From: an uncultured Lachnospiraceae bacterium
GTDB lineage: Bacteria > Bacillota > Clostridia > Lachnospirales > Lachnospiraceae
Assembly (NCBI GenBank): GCA_910584965.1
Contig: CAJUDZ010000002.1
Span: 124,001 to 188,000 of the forward strand
Length of the DNA: 64,000 nt
Direction of reading: 5' to 3'
A program made the position numbers and the translations under genes. The notes under the pieces are model-generated. The model had not been told where the DNA came from. It made no database searches and worked only from the letters and a program-made list of their open reading frames with translations. Positions 25,166 to 33,399 of the stretch are shown here, in pieces; position 1 is the first letter of the stretch, and each line of letters begins with the position of its first letter.

Positions 25166-26961
25166 GTAAATTCGAAATAGACAACGGCCGGCTTTGTTTT
25201 CGGTTCGATACGGCGGAGGGGCTTTGCTGTACCGGAATTTACCAGAAAGAAACGGGCAGGGAATGGCTGACAGAGCCCTGTGTTCCCTTTATATTTGAGA
25301 TATGCGGGAAATCTTATCCGGCGGATTCTTTCAGGATACGGAAAGCGGAACTGCTGGAGGACAAAAGAGACCGGGCGCTTGTATTTGAACTGTATCTGGA
25401 GGAATGGAACATAAACGTCAGGCTCAGCGTTTCCGTAAGAGAAGAATGTCTGGCCTTTCTGATACAGGCCGGAGCGGACTGGCCGGGGACGCCCAGAGAG
25501 GTTTATCTGCAGATCCCCTTGTTCCGGCATTTTCCGGAATGCGGACAATGGCATCTCAGCGCCAATCCGAGACCGAAACCGGATGGAAGCCCGGCATTGG
25601 AGCTTCACGAAGAATTTCCGCTCCCGGTCTGCTGCATCGAGCCGGATACGGGACACGGCATTATGATGGAACTGCCGGATTACCCGGAATTTACGGGAAC
25701 CTGGAATCAGAACAGGAACAGGCAGCTTTTGCAGATAACGAACCGGGAAGATTTTTTACACCACAATCTGCTTTTGCGTTTACAGAATAAAGAAGCTGCC
25801 GACGTGGCGGAGATTCATTTTTCTTCCGTTACCGAAGGATACAGAGAGGCTTTTTTCCGGTACAAAGCGCATATCAGGAAAGACATGGATTTTTCCATGT
25901 ATGAAAAAGAGGATTTGAAGTGGTATCGGAAGGCGTTATATCATCATCTGGCATTTGCCTATTCCGAAGAAATTTTTCATTATGATACACAGACGTTTGA
26001 GGTGGACCGCCTGCTGGATGCGGGAGAGGAGTTCGGCGGCTATGACATTCTGGTGCTTTGGTTCGTTTATCCGAGACTTGGAGTGGATGCCAGAAAACAA
26101 TGGGACTTCTGTGATGACATTCCCGGCGGAATCGAAGGCATCAATGAATTATGTGACAAGGCGCATGCGCGCGGCGTCCGCGTGATGCTTCCCTATAATC
26201 CGTGGGATGCGGGGGACGACGAGTCGCTTACGGATACACTCGATCATATTGCCGGGCTGGTGGAAAAGACGCGGATTGACGGCATATGGTTTGACACGAT
26301 GGACAGCGTTCCGAAAGGATGCAGGGAAAGAATAGAGAGCATACGTCCCGGCGTAATCTGCTGTCTGGAAGTGACGCCGAAGGTACGCCGGACGGTGGAA
26401 GAGATCACCGGTTCCTGGAACCAGCGGTTCCGTATGCCGGAGGGACATGTGCTGCGCTATCTGTTCCCGGAACATGCGGCGCCGATGACGTCCCGCTGGC
26501 GGGTGGCGGAGAAGAAGGACATGCTGATCAGACGAGCCGTTTTTAACGGCACCGGATTTGCGGTCTGGCAGGATGTGTTCGGGGCCTGGCTTCCCTTTGA
26601 TAAAGAGCAGAAGGCGGTTTTGAAGAAATGGAAACGGATTCTGCTTGCCAATTACGACACCTATTTCGGGAAAGATTCCATGCCGCTGTACCCGGTGCTT
26701 CAGGAAGCGCTTTATGTCAATGCTTTTTACAATGACAGCGGGGAAGAAGAAATATATTCCGTATACAATGCGTCTGAGAGCGATGTGGAAGGCCCGCTGT
26801 TTCGGATTTATCCGGCGCCGGCGGACGATACGGTTTTGCAGATCGAAGAACTTTGGGAAGGAAACGGCGGTTTTTCGATACAACAGGAGAAAATCGTTTC
26901 CGGGACAATCGAACCGGAAAAGATATATATTTTAAAGATCAAAAGGAGGAAAAAAGTATGA
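25162..26961 (+). CDS. Unrecognised glycosidase-like TIM-barrel protein
   Basis: 599 residues from the ATG at 25162, overlapping the previous stop. The first ~260 residues look like a beta-sandwich (IDNGRLCFRFDTAEGLCCTG). From about residue 265 a barrel-like region follows: YDILVLWFVYPRLGVD, then GINELCDKAHARGVRVMLPY, then RIDGIWFDTMDSVPKG. The pattern of 'advance along strands with a D at the end' (GIWFDTMDS) resembles clan-D type or GH101-like glycosidases, where such an Asp is the nucleophile, but I cannot place it in a named GH family. No signal peptide. It sits between an FGE-like gene and the binding lipoprotein, both overlapping or touching, so it most likely acts on the transported substrate. 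Confidence 0.6.
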   Translation: MSKFEIDNGRLCFRFDTAEGLCCTGIYQKETGREWLTEPCVPFIFEICGKSYPADSFRIRKAELLEDKRDRALVFELYLEEWNINVRLSVSVREECLAFLIQAGADWPGTPREVYLQIPLFRHFPECGQWHLSANPRPKPDGSPALELHEEFPLPVCCIEPDTGHGIMMELPDYPEFTGTWNQNRNRQLLQITNREDFLHHNLLLRLQNKEAADVAEIHFSSVTEGYREAFFRYKAHIRKDMDFSMYEKEDLKWYRKALYHHLAFAYSEEIFHYDTQTFEVDRLLDAGEEFGGYDILVLWFVYPRLGVDARKQWDFCDDIPGGIEGINELCDKAHARGVRVMLPYNPWDAGDDESLTDTLDHIAGLVEKTRIDGIWFDTMDSVPKGCRERIESIRPGVICCLEVTPKVRRTVEEITGSWNQRFRMPEGHVLRYLFPEHAAPMTSRWRVAEKKDMLIRRAVFNGTGFAVWQDVFGAWLPFDKEQKAVLKKWKRILLANYDTYFGKDSMPLYPVLQEALYVNAFYNDSGEEEIYSVYNASESDVEGPLFRIYPAPADDTVLQIEELWEGNGGFSIQQEKIVSGTIEPEKIYILKIKRRKKV

Positions 26962-28499
26962 AAAAGAGATTGATTGCGTCACTGTTATCGCTGACATTGG
27001 TGACAGGCCTGCTTGCCGGCTGCGGTTCCGGGGAAAAGCCCGGTGACACGGGAAGTTCGGAAACAAACGGCGGACAGGAAGTTTCCGGAACAACAGAAAA
27101 TTCCGACGGGGAAAACGCTGAGAAGGAAGAATCCGCGGAATCGGAAAGCGGAGAGGTTGTAACGCTGCGCGTTACCCTGAAGGGTATTTCCATGGAAGAC
27201 GAGAGACAGCGCGTCTGGTTTGACGAGTACAACAAAGCGCTGGCGGAAGCGGGAATCCCGGCAAAACTTGAAGTGGTGGAAATGCAGAGCGGCAGTTATC
27301 AGGACAATCTGTCCCTGATGTTAAACAGCGGAGATATCCCGGATATCATTTATTTCCAGGGCGGTGATCAGGTATTCGCGGCACAGGGAATTTTGGAAGA
27401 CCTGACGCCCTATATCGAAAATTCCACATATGTGAAGAATGCGTTGGAAGATTTCCAGAAAGAACGTCTTGCCAATTATCCCTATCTGTTATTTGTGACG
27501 CCTGCGCTTTCCCCGACACCGGTGATTCGTACGGACGTACTGGAAGGATGCGCTTCTGCAGAGGCAGTTTTGGAGGATCCGACGATCGAGAACTATGAAA
27601 AGCTGTTTGAAGAATTAAAAGAAGGCCGTAAAGCCGTATTTGGACTGGATGGGAACCTGAAAGGAATCAATGCCATGTTCGACCAGTCTTTTGGCCTGAC
27701 GACCACGTGGGTAAAAGATGATTCCGGAAACTATGTATACGGCAGAGTCAGCAGACAGTCGCTGGAAGAATTGAAGTTCTATGCGTCACTTTATCAGAAA
27801 GGCATCATCGACAAGGACTATCTGAGCGCAAACTGGGAAGTAAAAGAAAATGATTTTTACAGCAATAACACGGCGATTATCAGCGGTAATCAGGGGGCGG
27901 TCATCGACCTTTATAACAGCAATCAGGTTGCCGCAAACGGAGAAGGCGCCGCGCTGACGGTTCTGCCTCCGGCCAAAGGAGAAGCGCAGGGATATCTGCC
28001 GCTGGATGTCAGCAAAGAATCCAGAGGATTTGCGATCAGCGCATTGTCCGAGCACAAAGATCTGGCTTTTGAGGTGCTTGATTTCGCGGTATCCGGTCCG
28101 GGCAGAATGCTTGATCTGATGGGAACGGAAGGAAAGGATTATACGGTGGAGAACGGCGTATATACCCTGCTTCCCGATCACGATACATGGTACGCGAATT
28201 TCTTTGAAACCTTTGAGAATTTTGACCTGGATGCCATGAACCCGGATACGCCTTACTGGTCCGACGCGGCGGTATCTTCTGCGGAAATGATGGCGGAATA
28301 CGCTACGATGGATAACGCGTTCGTTATGCCGGAAGAACACATCGTCAACTGGGATGCGGCAGAAACCAAACTCGCGGAGTTTACGGCGGATTTTGTAATC
28401 GGAAACAAGACGGAAGCGGACTGGGATGCGTTCGTGGAAGAATGGAACAGCGTTGGCGGTGCGGCGGTTACCGAATACGCAAACTCAGTATTACAGTAA
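26958..28499 (+). CDS. Sugar-binding lipoprotein of an ABC transporter, second transporter
   Basis: 513 residues from the ATG at 26958, which follows AAAGGAGGAAAAAAGT and overlaps the previous stop. The signal peptide ends in lipobox LLAGC with Cys22, followed by a Gly/Ser/Glu-rich linker and a family 1 solute-binding domain (LMLNSGDIPDIIYFQGGDQV). It supplies substrate to the permeases at 22491 and 23516. Unusually for LipO-type sets it lies downstream of the permeases, separated from them by two enzyme-like genes. Two consecutive hairpins directly follow it, which might protect its message. Confidence 0.92.
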   Translation: MKKRLIASLLSLTLVTGLLAGCGSGEKPGDTGSSETNGGQEVSGTTENSDGENAEKEESAESESGEVVTLRVTLKGISMEDERQRVWFDEYNKALAEAGIPAKLEVVEMQSGSYQDNLSLMLNSGDIPDIIYFQGGDQVFAAQGILEDLTPYIENSTYVKNALEDFQKERLANYPYLLFVTPALSPTPVIRTDVLEGCASAEAVLEDPTIENYEKLFEELKEGRKAVFGLDGNLKGINAMFDQSFGLTTTWVKDDSGNYVYGRVSRQSLEELKFYASLYQKGIIDKDYLSANWEVKENDFYSNNTAIISGNQGAVIDLYNSNQVAANGEGAALTVLPPAKGEAQGYLPLDVSKESRGFAISALSEHKDLAFEVLDFAVSGPGRMLDLMGTEGKDYTVENGVYTLLPDHDTWYANFFETFENFDLDAMNPDTPYWSDAAVSSAEMMAEYATMDNAFVMPEEHIVNWDAAETKLAEFTADFVIGNKTEADWDAFVEEWNSVGGAAVTEYANSVLQ

Positions 28500-28505
28500 A
28501 AGTAT

Positions 28506-28560
28506 GGGAAAAAGTTCTGAATCGACGCTGCACCTGAGGGTGCAGCGCCAAAGAACTTTT
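28506..28560 (+). repeat. Post-stop hairpin element, copy 3 (long hairpin)
   Basis: GGGAAAAAGTTCTGAAT starts 7 bases after the lipoprotein stop and resembles copies 1 and 2. CGCTGCACC (28526-28534) pairs with GGTGCAGCG (28539-28547), and outside it AAAAGTTCT (28510-28518) pairs with AGAACTTTT (28552-28560). No T-run long enough for a clear terminator, so read-through is likely. Confidence 0.6.
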
Positions 28561-28569
28561 CTGATTTAT

Positions 28570-28590
28570 GCGGACGCCGGCGGCGTCTGC
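28570..28590 (+). other. Second hairpin before the ADP-ribosylglycohydrolase gene
   Basis: GCGGACGCC (28570-28578) pairs with GGCGTCTGC (28582-28590), one wobble, loop GGC. It directly follows the element at 28506-28560 and ends 23 bases before the next start codon. It may act with it in processing or partial termination. Confidence 0.55.
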
Positions 28591-28612
28591 CTGCGATGTT
28601 AAGGAGGAAAAT

Positions 28613-29585
28613 ATGATTACAAGACAACAATTACTGGCGGATAAAGATTTGCTGACGGACAAAGCGGTCGGCGCACTGTGCGGACTGGCGATCGGCGATT
28701 CTCTGGGCGATGCGGCGAGAATGCCGGATAATCAGAGAGATTACGGATTCACGACGGACTTTAACAAAGGCGCTTCCTGGAGCACTGACGATACGGAGTT
28801 TGCGCTTCTCGTTGCGGAAACGATTCTTGCAAAAGGCGGGGACTTTACCGCGGATGACGTGGTGGAAATGTGGCTTACGCATGTGGCGACGGAAGACGAA
28901 CTGAAGCGCGGCGGCGTCAGCGAAGTGGAAGCGTGCAATAATTTGAGACGCGGAATCCGGAAAATATAATCCCTATCATCAAAGCGACGGCGCGGCAATG
29001 CGAAGCGGGCCGATCGGCATTTATTGTGCGGGGGATCCGGAGAAAGCGGCATATCTGGCGGAAGTGGATGCTTCCGTAAGCCATTATGCGGACGGTATCT
29101 GGGGCGCCCAGGCGGTGGCTGTTGCGGTATCGCTCGGCATGGTTGACGCTTCCGTGGAAGAAATATGGGAAGGCGTATTGAAAACGGCGCCGGAAGGCTC
29201 CTGGTTCCGGGAAGCTCTGCTCCGTGCGGACAGGATTGTGACGGAACATGACGGCAGAATCGCGGATGCGTGGATGCCTTTGCATAACGAGTTGTTTTCC
29301 ACGCACCGTTCGACCGTAGCGGAAGCGCTCCCGGAAGTATTCGGATGCCTTCGGATGGAAAGCAGTTCTTTTAAGTCCGGTCTGCTTCTTGCGGCAAATT
29401 TCGGAAGGGATGCGGATACGATCGGTGCGGTGGCCGGCGCGGTTCTCGGCGCAAAATACGGTGCAAAAAATATTCCGGAACACTGGCTTTCGAAAACCAG
29501 ATATCCGTCCGGCACCTGTCTGAAATTTACGAAAGGCATCGATATTGTCCGGTACGCGGAACGGATTGCCGGGCTGATGAAATAA
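28613..29585 (+). pseudogene. ADP-ribosylglycohydrolase, frameshifted
   Basis: The reading frame opens at ATG 28613 after AAGGAGG and runs through ALCGLAIGDSLGDAARMP and the metal-binding WSTDDTEFALL, then stops at TAA 28967-28969. The rest of the protein continues in another frame from GKYNPYHQSDGAAM (about 28959) through YCAGDPEKAAYLAEVDASVS to the conserved GRDADTIGAVAGAVLGAKYG and ends at 29585. Both metal-site motifs survive, but in different frames. The residues normally between RRGIR and SGKYNPY (a PP-x type stretch) are missing, so a small deletion of a length not divisible by three is more likely than a single-base error. Intact relatives hydrolyse ADP-ribosyl or similar glycosidic bonds using two Mg2+. 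A sequencing error cannot be fully excluded. Confidence 0.8.
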
Positions 29586-29624
29586 CGGAAACCAGAAAGA
29601 AAAAGAGGAAACAGAGGTGTGCCG

Positions 29625-31745
29625 ATGAAGGTTGAGAATTATCTGGAAAAAGTCTATTCGGGTTTTTTGGGAATGAATATCGGAATCCGGCTGGGGGCTC
29701 CTGTGGAGCCGACCATCTGGACGTACGAAAGAATCCGGGATACTTATGGCGATATTACGGATTATGTAAAGGAATATAAAAATTTTGCGGCGGATGATGA
29801 CGCCAACGGACCGGTTTATTTTCTGCGGGCGCTGCGCGACGATGCCGCGGACAGGGAGCTTGTGCCGCAGGATGTGGCCAGGGCATGGTTAAATTATACA
29901 AGAGAAGGCGTGGGCATGTTCTGGTGGGGCGGATACGGAATCAGCACGGAACATACGGCGTACTTAAATCTGAAAAACGGGATTCCGGCGCCCCTGTCCG
30001 GTTCAAAGAAGCAGAACGGGAAGATTCTGGCAGAGCAGATCGGCGGTCAGATCTTTATCGACACATGGGGGCTGTGCTTTCCGGGAGAACCGGAGAAAGC
30101 GGCGGAATACGGAAGAACTGCGGCCAGCGTATCCCATGACGGGGAGGGCGTTTTCGGAGCTGCGTTTTTCTGCGCCTGCATCGCGGAGGCTTTTGTTTCC
30201 GGCGAGGTGGAGCATATTATAGAGACGGGACTTTCGCAGATTCCCGAAGAGAGCGTCTATGCGAAAGTATCCCGTGCCGTTATGGATTTTTATCATGAAA
30301 ACCCGGAAGACTGGAGGGCCTGTCATGACTTGCTGGTCCGGGACTGGGGATATGATAAATACCGGGGCGTCTGCCATATTATTCCGAACGCGGGCGTCTG
30401 TGTGCTGGCGATGTTATATGGAAAAGGCGATTTTGCGAGAACCGTGGAAATCGCGACGATGTGCGGCTGGGATACGGACTGCAATGCGGGAAATGTAGGT
30501 ACGGTGCTGGGGGTTATGTGCGGCCCCGAAGGACTCCCGAAACGTTATCGGAAACCTGTCAATGACGGAATCGTTTTATCCGGCATTTCCGGTTACCTGA
30601 ACATTCTCGACATTCCGACCTATGCGAAAGAAGTCGCCATGCTGGGATACCGGCTGGCCGGGGAAGCGGCACCGGAGACGCTTTGTGAAAGCATTTGTGA
30701 CGGGGAGATCCATTTTGATTTCGAACTGCCGGGTTCGACGCATAATCTGCGGATATCCGACCCGTTTTTCTGTATGGCGGAGCATTCGACGGCATGCGCA
30801 TACCGGGGAACCGGTTCTTTGAAAATCATAGTCGACCGCATGACGAGGGGAGACCGGTGCAGGATTTATTATAAGCCTTTTTACAGGCGGGATGCTTTTT
30901 CGGATGAGCGATACAGTCCGGTCTTTACGCCGACGGTCTATTCCGGGCAGCGGGTGAGCATGCAGCTGTATCTGGAACAGTGGAACGGATGGGAGACGCC
31001 CGGCATAGCGCCTTATGTCCGGACGATTAGCGATAAAGAACTGCATATACAGGGATTTGAAAAACTGAAAGCGGGTGCCTGGACGGAAATATCCTTTGTC
31101 ATTCCCGATACGGACGGAGATCTGATCGATGAAGCGGGCATTATTCTGGAAGGATATTCCGTCTCCAAAGCGAAGACGCTTGGGGTCATTTATCTGGACG
31201 AATTTTCGATTACCGGAGACAGTGCCTATACGATTTCCCTGGCGAAGCAGCGGAAAGAATTTGGAACGGTTACGCCGTTTTCGACAGATCATGGGGCATG
31301 GGAGATCGAAGACGGCAGACTGTCCCTGATGCGCTGCGGGGAAGCGTTTGCCTATGCGGGGAATTATTATGCCGCGGACTGTCGGATTACGACGGATGTG
31401 GAGCCGGTCAACGGAGAAGACCATCTGCTGCTGCTTCGTGCGCAGGGCGCCATGCGGGGCTACGCGCTCGGATTTGCCGGGCCGGGGAAAGCGGCCATTT
31501 ATAAAAACGATTTCGGATTCACGAAACTGGCGGAAACCGACTATCCGTGGGAAGCGGGACGAAACTATCATTTTTCGGCCGCGGCGGAAGGAAACCGAAT
31601 TTCTCTGCTGATCGATGACAGGGAAGTTCTGTGCGTGGAAGACGGACAGTATGCCTACGGTATGTTCGGATGCGGCTCGCTCTCCATGGGAAGAACGTTT
31701 TTCGGAGATTTTACGGTTCGCGCAACGCAGCCGGGCAGACTGTGA
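29625..31745 (+). CDS. ADP-ribosylglycohydrolase-family protein with C-terminal beta-sandwich domain
   Basis: 706 residues from the ATG at 29625 (AGAGG 7 bases upstream). Residues 1-340 are an ADP-ribosylglycohydrolase domain: YSGFLGMNIGIRLGAPVE, then DDDANGPVYFLRAL in place of the usual S-TDDT, and GWDTDCNAGNVGTVLGVMCG as the second metal motif. It is unusual in ending with two beta-rich regions, the last of which (about 580-705: VNGEDHLLLLRAQGAMRGYA to TFFGDFTVRA) looks like a concanavalin-type lectin or DUF1080-like domain. It is cytoplasmic, with no signal peptide. Members of this family often sit in sugar operons rather than acting on proteins, so a glycoside (ribosyl or nucleoside-like) substrate is plausible. 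Intact partner of the broken gene just upstream. Confidence 0.85.
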   Translation: MKVENYLEKVYSGFLGMNIGIRLGAPVEPTIWTYERIRDTYGDITDYVKEYKNFAADDDANGPVYFLRALRDDAADRELVPQDVARAWLNYTREGVGMFWWGGYGISTEHTAYLNLKNGIPAPLSGSKKQNGKILAEQIGGQIFIDTWGLCFPGEPEKAAEYGRTAASVSHDGEGVFGAAFFCACIAEAFVSGEVEHIIETGLSQIPEESVYAKVSRAVMDFYHENPEDWRACHDLLVRDWGYDKYRGVCHIIPNAGVCVLAMLYGKGDFARTVEIATMCGWDTDCNAGNVGTVLGVMCGPEGLPKRYRKPVNDGIVLSGISGYLNILDIPTYAKEVAMLGYRLAGEAAPETLCESICDGEIHFDFELPGSTHNLRISDPFFCMAEHSTACAYRGTGSLKIIVDRMTRGDRCRIYYKPFYRRDAFSDERYSPVFTPTVYSGQRVSMQLYLEQWNGWETPGIAPYVRTISDKELHIQGFEKLKAGAWTEISFVIPDTDGDLIDEAGIILEGYSVSKAKTLGVIYLDEFSITGDSAYTISLAKQRKEFGTVTPFSTDHGAWEIEDGRLSLMRCGEAFAYAGNYYAADCRITTDVEPVNGEDHLLLLRAQGAMRGYALGFAGPGKAAIYKNDFGFTKLAETDYPWEAGRNYHFSAAAEGNRISLLIDDREVLCVEDGQYAYGMFGCGSLSMGRTFFGDFTVRATQPGRL

Positions 31746-31755
31746 AAGGAGTCTG

Positions 31756-32661
31756 ATGATAAAGATGAAAGTATTAAATTATGGATCTTTGAATTATGAT
31801 TATGTATATCTGGTAAAACATATGGTACAATTAGGAGAGACGATTTCTTCTTCCGGTATGGAAATCCATTTTGGCGGAAAGGGTCTGAATCAGTCGATCG
31901 CTCTGGCCAGGGCCGGCGCGGATGTTTACCATGCGGGAATGGTCGGCGAGGACGGGGAAGACCTGATTGCCGTATGTGAAAAGTACGGCGTACATACCGA
32001 TTATATTACAAGACAGGCGGGAAAGAGCGGCCATGCGGTCATTCAGATTACGCCCGAAGGAGAAAACTGTATTATTCTGTACAGCGGTTCCAACGGGAAA
32101 AACACGGAAGAGAAAATAGAGGAAGTGCTGGCCGGATTTGAAGAGGGTGACCTTCTTCTGCTGCAGAATGAGATCAATCTGTTGGATTTGCTCGTGAAAA
32201 AAGCGTATGAGCGGAAAATGAAGATCGTGCTGAATCCTTCGCCGATGAACGAAAAGATTTTGAGCTGCGACCTGAAAAAAGTTTCGCTGTTTCTGCTGAA
32301 CGAAGTCGAGGGGGAACAGCTTACCGGGGAAACGGAAGCGGACCGCATCCTTTCCCGGATGCGGGAGCTTTATCCGAATGCGGAAGTAGTGCTTACGCTT
32401 GGAAAAGAAGGGAGCCGCTATGCGGGTCCCGGTTTGAGCTGTGCCTGCGACAGTTTTCCCGTTGAAGCGGTCGACACGACGGCGGCCGGAGATACGTTTA
32501 CCGGGTATTATATCGCATCCGTTCTGTGCGGAAAATCCATAGAGAAGAGCTTAAAGACCGCGTCCGCGGCCTCCGGCCTCGCCGTTACGAAAAAAGGCGC
32601 GGTGCCGTCTATTCCGGGATCGGAAGAAGTGGAGGACTTTTTAAAAAAATATGCCAGATAA
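31756..32661 (+). CDS. PfkB-family sugar kinase (ribokinase type)
   Basis: 301 residues from the ATG at 31756, six bases after AAGGAG. Typical ribokinase features: N-terminal YGSLNYDYVYLV, FGGKGLNQSIALARAGADV (PfkB signature 1) and DTTAAGDTFTGYYIASVL (signature 2, with the catalytic Asp of the A-G-D motif). LLNEVEGEQLTGE is the middle substrate-binding stretch. It phosphorylates a sugar or sugar-like molecule with ATP in the cytoplasm; ribose is the best guess given the ADP-ribosylglycohydrolase-type neighbours, but other pentoses or nucleosides fit too. It lies 10 bases after the preceding gene. Confidence 0.88.
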   Translation: MIKMKVLNYGSLNYDYVYLVKHMVQLGETISSSGMEIHFGGKGLNQSIALARAGADVYHAGMVGEDGEDLIAVCEKYGVHTDYITRQAGKSGHAVIQITPEGENCIILYSGSNGKNTEEKIEEVLAGFEEGDLLLLQNEINLLDLLVKKAYERKMKIVLNPSPMNEKILSCDLKKVSLFLLNEVEGEQLTGETEADRILSRMRELYPNAEVVLTLGKEGSRYAGPGLSCACDSFPVEAVDTTAAGDTFTGYYIASVLCGKSIEKSLKTASAASGLAVTKKGAVPSIPGSEEVEDFLKKYAR

Positions 32662-32675
32662 GGAGTAAGCGCGCA

Positions 32676-33380
32676 ATGAAATTCTCATCGGTTACAAATG
32701 AAAAATTATCGGACAAGGTGATCAGCCAGATCATGAGCAACATCAAGAGCGGGAAATTGCAGCCGGGGACCCGGCTGCCCAATGAGCCGGAACTGGCAAC
32801 GAGCTTTGGCGTAAGCCGGGGAATTTTAAGAGAAGCGCTTACCATCCTTCAGGCAAGAGGCATTATATACCGTAAGCCGAAGGAAGGAACTTTTATTGTT
32901 CCGGATGTGCTGGAGGTGATCAGCGGACGCAGGGAAGTGTCCGTCAGGGAAGCTACCTATCTGAACCTGATCGAGGTACGGGAATGTTTTGAGCCCCGTG
33001 TGGTGGAAAAAGTGATCGAACTCGCCAGCGATGACGAGATTGAAGAACTGGTGGAACTGGTGGAAAAGGGAACGGTCAAAAATGCGGACCATTCGCTTGA
33101 CTATTATTTCCACTACCGCCTTGCGGAACTTTCCGGCAATATTGTTTTCGCCAATTTTATCGATACCTATTATGACATTATCGATGAACTCAAAACCAGA
33201 TCGAGCAGACAGAAAAACCGTATTTCGCAGATCAACGAAGAGCACAAAAAAATTCTGGAGGCGATTCAGAAACGGGATTCGGAAAAAGCCAGACAGCTGA
33301 TGCACTACCACTTGCAGAAGGTGAAAGAACACGCGCTGGCGAATGAGAATCCCGGAGCGAAAGGAGAGACAGGTCTGTAA
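32676..33380 (+). CDS. FadR-subfamily GntR transcriptional regulator
   Basis: 234 residues from the ATG at 32676; AAGGAG lies 11 bases upstream. The N-terminal winged helix is clear: LSDKVISQIMSNIKSGKLQP, GTRLPNEPELATSFGVSRG and LREALTILQARGIIYRKPKE. Residues ~90-225 are an all-helical FCD ligand-binding domain (EVRECFEPRVVEKVIELA). It follows the kinase by 14 bases and is the natural repressor of the operon that begins at 20644. The 11-bp dyad at 20678-20688 fits the operator type of this subfamily. The ligand is probably the transported sugar or its phosphate (inference). Confidence 0.9.
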   Translation: MKFSSVTNEKLSDKVISQIMSNIKSGKLQPGTRLPNEPELATSFGVSRGILREALTILQARGIIYRKPKEGTFIVPDVLEVISGRREVSVREATYLNLIEVRECFEPRVVEKVIELASDDEIEELVELVEKGTVKNADHSLDYYFHYRLAELSGNIVFANFIDTYYDIIDELKTRSSRQKNRISQINEEHKKILEAIQKRDSEKARQLMHYHLQKVKEHALANENPGAKGETGL

Positions 33381-33399
33381 AACAGACAGAGACGGAATC

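Noticed and set aside
28957..28969. Programmed frameshift in the ADP-ribosylglycohydrolase
   Set aside because: No slippery heptamer is seen, the stop is TAA and conserved residues are missing at the junction, so a deletion fits better.
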